Shown one piece after another: positions 13,621 through 17,590 of a stretch of DNA of 17,590 bases. The notes beneath the pieces are model-generated. The model was not told the origin of the DNA. It saw nothing but the letters and a program-made list of their open reading frames with translations, and searched no databases. This DNA is from JAMBLL01 sp964387145 (lineage in GTDB: Bacteria > Actinomycetota > Acidimicrobiia > Spongiisociales > UBA5794). Position 1 is the stretch's first letter; every line of letters begins with the position of its first letter. The stretch spans positions 1 to 17,590 of the forward strand of contig CAYLVM010000044.1 in assembly GCA_964387145.1 (NCBI GenBank), read 5' to 3'. The translations under genes and the position numbers were made by a program.

Positions 13621-14331
13621 ATGGTGTTCGATGCACACATGCATGTCGGTGACTTCCCCATGTTCGGTGTGTCTCTCGACGGGCCGGGGCTGAAAGCTGT
13701 GATGCAAGACGCAGGAGTCGATGGCGGCGTCGTGTTCCACCCCGACAACGATCTTGTCGAGCGTGCCGTCGCCTCAATCGGGAGTGTTCACGCGCTCTAC
13801 TGGGCGAACCCGAGGAACCCTGAAGTTGCCGCGGAGTGTTCACGGTTCCTCTCCACACAGGAGTTCGTCGGTGTGAAGCTGCATCCGCTTCTCGATGGTT
13901 ACCACCCGAACGATCCGCTCGTACATCCAATCATGGAGGTGCTCAGGGACCAGGGTGGGGCGGTACTCATCCACTGTGGACACCCCATCTTCACCCTGCC
14001 GTGGAGCATTGAGGAGCTCATCGTGGAGTTCCCAGATGTACCGGTGATCCTCGGACACATGGGTCATGGCAACATCATCTACATCAACGCTGCAATTGAT
14101 GTAGCGGAGCGGCACGACAACGTCTACCTCGAGACATCCGGTATGCCCATGCACAGCAAGATCAGCGAAGCCGTTGATCGGGTGGGTCGTGAGCGGGTTC
14201 TCTTCGGTTCCGACGCTCCGTTCCATGACCATCAAGTCGAGCTTCTCAAGGTTCGTAGAAGTGGCCTTTCGGAGGAGGATCTCCCATGGGTTCTCGGGTG
14301 GAGTGCTGAGAAGTTGCTCGGTTTGAGGTAG
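13621..14331 (+). CDS. Amidohydrolase_2-family TIM-barrel metal enzyme (hydrolase or decarboxylase)
   Basis: The 236-residue enzyme starts with DAHMHVG (metal ligands His6 and His8). VKLHP has Lys86, LIHCGHP has His118, LGHMGHG has His146 and LFGSDAP has Asp198, a mononuclear-metal pattern of COG2159-type enzymes. This family includes hydrolases and non-oxidative aromatic-acid decarboxylases of the ACMSD/gamma-resorcylate type. Within B6 breakdown it could replace the dicarboxylate decarboxylase or the acetamidomethylene-succinate hydrolase, neither of which is visible here; that is speculation. ATG 13621 is preferred over ATG 13609 because GGAG (13611-13614) is correctly spaced and because DAHMH normally begins close to the start. 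It lies 53 bases after the lipoprotein gene and may be the last gene of the transporter operon. Confidence 0.82.
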   Translation: MVFDAHMHVGDFPMFGVSLDGPGLKAVMQDAGVDGGVVFHPDNDLVERAVASIGSVHALYWANPRNPEVAAECSRFLSTQEFVGVKLHPLLDGYHPNDPLVHPIMEVLRDQGGAVLIHCGHPIFTLPWSIEELIVEFPDVPVILGHMGHGNIIYINAAIDVAERHDNVYLETSGMPMHSKISEAVDRVGRERVLFGSDAPFHDHQVELLKVRRSGLSEEDLPWVLGWSAEKLLGLR

Positions 14332-14382
14332 CGCTCACGGCGGGTCCTCAACACCGACAGACTGCCCACAGCCGGTTTCTCA

Positions 14383-14946
14383 ATGGCTGTCGATATGGAC
14401 GGTTGGTTCTCGATTCAGCAATGGAGAGATCTTGTCGCACACACAAGATATGTTGGGCCCATGGAAACAACCGTCACGCCTGTACCCGTCCGTCGAGGAC
14501 CGATTCGACGACACGATGCGCGGGTCCGTCGCTTCTCGAGGGACTTCACGCTCCTCGAGCGACTCGACGGCCTCGCTGTGGACGACGCGGCGGCATCGGC
14601 ACTCATCGAGGACATCTGCTGGGCATCGGGAGTCGAGGCACCTGCGCTGAAGTTCCACGCTCGCCGATCCATGTACACGGGGGCCACAGAGCGGCCACGA
14701 GGAGCCTGGGTGGCACTCCACGGTGAGCGCGAAGTGTTACGACACGAACGCTCCACGGGCAGGCCGGTTCCTCTCTTCGGAGCGATTCGGCTCGGCCGCG
14801 TCTCGACTTTGATGACCGTTGCTCATGAGGTTGGCCATCACCTCGTGTTCGCACTCGACCCTCCGAAGACGCCGGCTCATGGCAAGGTCTGGATCGCCCA
14901 TTTCGACGATGTCTCGGCATCGATTGCTTCGGCTATCTCGCCCTGA
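14383..14946 (+). CDS. Putative zinc metallohydrolase (HExxH, SprT-like/TIGR04338-like)
   Basis: The 187-residue protein contains AHEVGHH (His148, Glu149, His152), followed after 13 residues by HGKVW (His166), a zinc-protease-like layout similar to SprT-type and small actinobacterial metallohydrolases. The N-terminal half is rich in Arg and includes LIEDICWASG. No signal peptide or membrane helix is seen, so it is probably cytoplasmic. The start is uncertain: ATG 14383, 14395 and 14461 are all in frame and none has a good ribosome site. The 51-base gap to the amidohydrolase has no clear terminator. It appears unrelated to the B6 genes. Confidence 0.65.
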   Translation: MAVDMDGWFSIQQWRDLVAHTRYVGPMETTVTPVPVRRGPIRRHDARVRRFSRDFTLLERLDGLAVDDAAASALIEDICWASGVEAPALKFHARRSMYTGATERPRGAWVALHGEREVLRHERSTGRPVPLFGAIRLGRVSTLMTVAHEVGHHLVFALDPPKTPAHGKVWIAHFDDVSASIASAISP

Positions 14947-15035
14947 TGTTCACGGGGTAGGTGACACCACTTGTATACCGAATGTCGTGGTTCCTACGAT
15001 TGGTGCGGAAGGATGCCGCGATGAGAGGAGATCTC

Positions 15036-15554
15036 ATGCACTATGGACGGATCGTGATACTGGTTGGCGTGATCGGATCCATCGTCGGGTTCGTTCTTAC
15101 GTCTGCGAGTTCTGCCGGGGAAGAGGCTCTTGTCCTGCTGAACCAGGCCGATCCCGCATCGTGGCCTTCGACGATCTCGAACACCACGTGGACTGCGTTG
15201 TACAACGACACGGCGTGGGCGGCCATCGTCGTAGCGCTCGCTCTCGTGGGATCTCTCATCGTCGCGTTCACCCCGCCGATCGGTCGGCCTGTGAATCGAC
15301 TCTTCGGCTTGTCGGCTGCGGTTCTGGGCATCTTGATGCTCATCATCGGCGTCGTCGCCACCCTCGGCGCAGCGAACGACGCCGAAGCGCTCCAGAACGG
15401 TTTTGCACAGGCAGCCGCAGCCGGCGCGATTCCAGACGCCTACAGCGTGTCCATCGGGTTCGGCTGGTACCTGCTCATTCTCGGCGGTGCCCTCGTCGCT
15501 ATCGGTGGAGTCTTGAGTCTGATCGCTCGTCCCGGCGAAGACGCGATCCAGTAG
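15036..15554 (+). CDS. Four-helix membrane protein of unknown function
   Basis: This unrecognised 172-residue protein has four hydrophobic segments: GRIVILVGVIGSIVGFVLT near the N-terminus, AIVVALALVGSLIVAF, LFGLSAAVLGILMLIIGVVATLG, and FGWYLLILGGALVAIGGVLSLI near the C-terminus. An extracytoplasmic-type loop lies between helices one and two (SSAGEEALVLLNQADPAS). ATG 15036 is chosen because GAGAGGAG (15023-15030) lies 5 bases upstream; the open frame continues up to 14961 but without a good ribosome site. It converges with the next gene, with 22 bases between the stops. Confidence 0.7.
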   Translation: MHYGRIVILVGVIGSIVGFVLTSASSAGEEALVLLNQADPASWPSTISNTTWTALYNDTAWAAIVVALALVGSLIVAFTPPIGRPVNRLFGLSAAVLGILMLIIGVVATLGAANDAEALQNGFAQAAAAGAIPDAYSVSIGFGWYLLILGGALVAIGGVLSLIARPGEDAIQ

Positions 15555-15576
15555 ATAGGTCTACCGACACCACGTT

Positions 15577-16044
15577 CTATATATCGAGCCAAACGAGAGG
15601 AATCTCGCGTTCGGTGTGTGACTGGTACTCGGCGTAGTCTGCGTACGCATCGACGACCTTCTGCCACCAGTCGGATCGTTCCGTGGCTGTCATCGTTGTC
15701 GCGCGCACAGGGTATGTGTCACCGAGAATCTGAACGGATGCGATGGGGTCGGCAAGCAGATTCCGGTACCACTGGGGGTGGCTCGGTCTCCCTCCGTACG
15801 ACGCGATGACGACGAGGCGGTCCCCGTCGCGCAGGTAGAGCAGCGGGACCGTGTGCTCGTTCCCGGTCTTGTGGCCCTTGGTCGTGAGCAGCAACATGTC
15901 GTTGTCGACGAGGCGCCGACCGACGCGACCGTTGGTGAGCCGGTACAGCATCGTGTGCACCCGGGACAACAGCTTGACGTTGAGATCGTTGATGGGGACT
16001 CCAGGGGTTGGGGGAGAAGGCGGAATGTAGCGCACGCAGAGCAC
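15577..16044 (-). CDS. Deazaflavin (F420)-dependent nitroreductase-family protein (DUF385/Ddn type)
   Basis: The 155-residue minus-strand protein shows the split-beta-barrel Ddn family pattern: LLLTTKGHKTGNEHTVPLLY, LRDGDRLVVIASYGGRPSHP, then QWYRNLLADPIASV. Members bind cofactor F420 or similar flavins and reduce quinones, nitroimidazoles or other small molecules. This supports an F420-producing actinobacterial host. The start is uncertain: GTG at 16044 gives a short N-terminal extension and there is no clear ribosome site. It is convergent with the membrane protein and divergent from the response regulator, sharing the 66-base intergenic region with it. Confidence 0.82.
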   Translation of the reverse strand: MLCVRYIPPSPPTPGVPINDLNVKLLSRVHTMLYRLTNGRVGRRLVDNDMLLLTTKGHKTGNEHTVPLLYLRDGDRLVVIASYGGRPSHPQWYRNLLADPIASVQILGDTYPVRATTMTATERSDWWQKVVDAYADYAEYQSHTEREIPLVWLDI

Positions 16045-16046
16045 AC

Positions 16047-16074
16047 TGTGGACTGTGAACTGTCGGCTGTGAGC
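16047..16074 (+). repeat. Four tandem heptamers in the divergent intergenic region
   Basis: TGTGGAC (16047-16053), TGTGAAC (16054-16060), TGTCGGC (16061-16067) and TGTGAGC (16068-16074) fit TGTSRRC and are head to tail. They resemble the heptamers at 4976-4996 and 7497-7517. They lie between the minus-strand nitroreductase-family gene and the response regulator. Confidence 0.6.
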
Positions 16075-16078
16075 GGTC

Positions 16079-16100
16079 CTCTCATCGTTCTCTCATCGGT
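16079..16100 (+). promoter_or_regulatory. 11-bp direct repeat, candidate autoregulatory OmpR-type site
   Basis: CTCTCATCGTT (16079-16089) and CTCTCATCGGT (16090-16100) are tandem 11-bp units differing at one base, ending 10 bases before ATG 16111. One-helical-turn direct repeats with a CTCTCA core are typical of sites for OmpR-family regulators such as MprA-like proteins, so the encoded regulator may bind its own promoter. Confidence 0.45.
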
Positions 16101-16110
16101 GTCTGGCATC

Positions 16111-16797
16111 ATGGTCCTGATGAAACCGCAGATCCTGGTCGCCGACGACGATGCAATGATCGCCGCGAGCGTCCGGCGCGCGCTGGTGTACGACGGGTAC
16201 TTGGTCATCGTGGCGTCCGACGGTGCCGAGGCCCTTGTAGCGGCACGAGACTACCGGCCCGACCTGGTGATCCTCGACGTGATGATGCCGAAGCTCGATG
16301 GGATCGAGGTTTGCAGACGGCTACGAGATGACGGAGACGTCCCGGTACTGATGCTCACCGCACGCGACACGGTCGCCGACCGGGTTCTCGGCCTCGACTC
16401 AGGCGCAGACGACTACCTCGTGAAACCGTTCGCCTACGAGGAACTTCTCGCCCGCGTACGCAGCCTGTTGCGAAGACGTGAGCCCGGGGCACGAGAAACC
16501 CTCCGATGCGAAGATCTCGTTGCGGACGTCGAGGCGTTCGAGGCGACACGAGGCGAACGGCGGATCGAGCTGACCGCTCTCGAGTTCCGTCTGCTCGAGT
16601 ACTTCCTGCGGAACCAGAGGATCGTGCTCAGCAGGTCCCGCATCCTCGAGGCCGTCTGGGGCCTCGACGTCGATACGACGAGCAACATCGTCGATGTCTA
16701 CGTTGGGTACCTGCGCAACAAGCTCGAAGCCGGGGACGAGCCAAGACTGATCCACACGGTGCGAGGAGCCGGATACATCCTGCGATGTGACTCATGA
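16111..16797 (+). CDS. OmpR/PhoB-family response regulator
   Basis: The 228-residue two-domain regulator has a receiver domain with acidic residues ADDD (11-14), phosphoacceptor Asp56 in ILDVMMP, Thr83 in MLTARD and Lys105 in VKPF. It is followed by a winged-helix DNA-binding domain ending in VDVYVGYLRNKLE and VRGAGYIL. ATG 16111 or ATG 16120 could be the start. Neither has a clear Shine-Dalgarno, so a leaderless or near-leaderless mRNA is possible. Its stop overlaps the kinase ATG by 4 bases, forming a two-component operon. No signal can be inferred; nothing ties it to B6 metabolism. Confidence 0.9.
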   Translation: MVLMKPQILVADDDAMIAASVRRALVYDGYLVIVASDGAEALVAARDYRPDLVILDVMMPKLDGIEVCRRLRDDGDVPVLMLTARDTVADRVLGLDSGADDYLVKPFAYEELLARVRSLLRRREPGARETLRCEDLVADVEAFEATRGERRIELTALEFRLLEYFLRNQRIVLSRSRILEAVWGLDVDTTSNIVDVYVGYLRNKLEAGDEPRLIHTVRGAGYILRCDS

Positions 16798-17590
16798 AGA
16801 TCCGCTGGAGGCTGACGTGGTACGGCATCGGGTTCACCGCGCTGTCCCTCGTGGTGTTCATCGTCGTCATCAACTTCCTCGTCGTTGGCTCGGCGCAGAA
16901 GGATCAAGATGAGCTCCTCGGCCGGATCGCAGATGAAGCCGCCACGGCGCTTGCAGAGGTCGATGCGGACGAGCTGACACAGTCTGTACCGCCTGCCATC
17001 CCCGACGCCGACGTGTCCGATCAAGCATTCTTCACCGTCTACGACGATCGGGGGACCGTCTACTACGCGACGGGCACGGTGGGTGGAGAGACGCTGGATC
17101 TTCCTGCCGCCGTGGTCGTCGAAGCGATCGAGGACGGATCATCGGCCGTCAGCATCTCAGGTGTCCGTGTGCAGGTCAGACGGTGGGAGAACCCCTCGGT
17201 GGGAGTGGGCGTCGTTGCAGCATCACAGAGCGAGACGGTGATCGCCGATCAGCTCCTTGGTCTCCGCTGGTTCCTGGTCGTGTTCGGAATCATCGCGCTC
17301 GTAGCTGCGGCGATCGGTGCGTGGTTCATGGCCGGGCGTGCTTTGCGGCCATTGAAGCTCCTGGCCGAGACCACCGATGAGATCGGATCGACCGGTGATC
17401 TCTCGAGAAGGCTCCCTCCCGTCGATCGGAACGACGAGGTCGGGGCCCTGACCGACTCCTTCAACGCCATGCTCGACGGGATCGAGGCGGCACGGAGAGA
17501 CAAGGACCTGATCATCGCCGCACAGAAACGGTTCGTCGCGGACGCCTCCCACGAGTTGCGAAGCCCGCTCACGTCGATTCGAGCCAACGC
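16794..17590 (+). CDS. Sensor histidine kinase, 3'-truncated by the window end
   Basis: The frame runs open through the window edge (265 codons plus two bases). A first membrane helix (about 10-32) is followed by an extracytoplasmic region (about 33-155) with YDDRGTVYYATG, then a second helix (about 158-180). A HAMP domain begins at ALRPLKLLAE and includes DEVGALTDSFNAML, and the phosphoacceptor H-box is ASHELRSPLTSIRAN, with His253. The ATPase domain lies beyond the window. ATG 16794 overlaps the regulator stop (ATGA). The layout matches actinobacterial MprB/TcrY-type kinases; the stimulus is unknown. Confidence 0.9.
   Translation, partial: MKIRWRLTWYGIGFTALSLVVFIVVINFLVVGSAQKDQDELLGRIADEAATALAEVDADELTQSVPPAIPDADVSDQAFFTVYDDRGTVYYATGTVGGETLDLPAAVVVEAIEDGSSAVSISGVRVQVRRWENPSVGVGVVAASQSETVIADQLLGLRWFLVVFGIIALVAAAIGAWFMAGRALRPLKLLAETTDEIGSTGDLSRRLPPVDRNDEVGALTDSFNAMLDGIEAARRDKDLIIAAQKRFVADASHELRSPLTSIRAN

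Noticed and set aside
1..17590. tRNA, rRNA, CRISPR array, insertion sequence or phage genes
   Set aside because: No clover-leaf-like segments, spaced identical repeats, transposase/integrase motifs or phage proteins were found on reading both strands.

Overview
The window looks like a chromosomal segment of a high-G+C actinobacterium (about 60% G+C by eye), possibly Acidimicrobiia-like. The clues are GTG/TTG starts, strong GAGAGGAG-type ribosome sites, Thr-rich lipoprotein linkers, an F420/deazaflavin-type nitroreductase-family protein and an OmpR/HK pair. The lineage is an inference, since there is no rRNA or other phylogenetic marker here.

Region 1 (1-4876, + strand) starts with the C-terminal end of a xanthine-dehydrogenase/CoxL-type molybdenum hydroxylase. 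It continues with a tightly packed operon: a 3-hydroxyacyl-CoA-dehydrogenase-fold enzyme closely resembling 5-formyl-3-hydroxy-2-methylpyridine-4-carboxylate (FHMPC) 5-dehydrogenase, an MBL-fold 4-pyridoxolactonase, an SDR pyridoxal 4-dehydrogenase, a VOC-fold protein, the FAD subunit of a molybdenum hydroxylase, and a membrane-anchored CoxG-like protein. Region 2 (4976-7422) holds a pyridoxamine-pyruvate aminotransferase behind its own promoter, then a zinc-type medium-chain alcohol dehydrogenase. Together these read as a vitamin B6 catabolic cluster. Pyridoxamine + pyruvate gives pyridoxal (aminotransferase), then 4-pyridoxolactone (SDR), then 4-pyridoxate (lactonase). An alcohol oxidation follows, for which the MDR is a candidate, giving FHMPC, and then 3-hydroxy-2-methylpyridine-4,5-dicarboxylate (FHMPC dehydrogenase). 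The known ring-opening oxygenase and acetamidomethylene-succinate hydrolase are not in the window.

Region 3 (7497-14331) is a complete BMP/PnrA-type ABC importer: a binding lipoprotein, a double-NBD ATPase and two permeases. It is followed by a translationally coupled lipoprotein of unknown function and an amidohydrolase_2 enzyme. The aminotransferase and binding-protein promoters share a -35-overlapping heptamer motif. This makes a B6-vitamer uptake role plausible and is the most interesting idea in the window.

Region 4 (14332-17590) looks like ordinary background: a putative zinc metallohydrolase, a four-helix membrane protein, a minus-strand deazaflavin-dependent nitroreductase-family protein, and an OmpR-type regulator overlapping a sensor kinase that runs off the end. 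Enzyme assignments rest on motif recognition and remembered family sequences; no alignment or database search was run.
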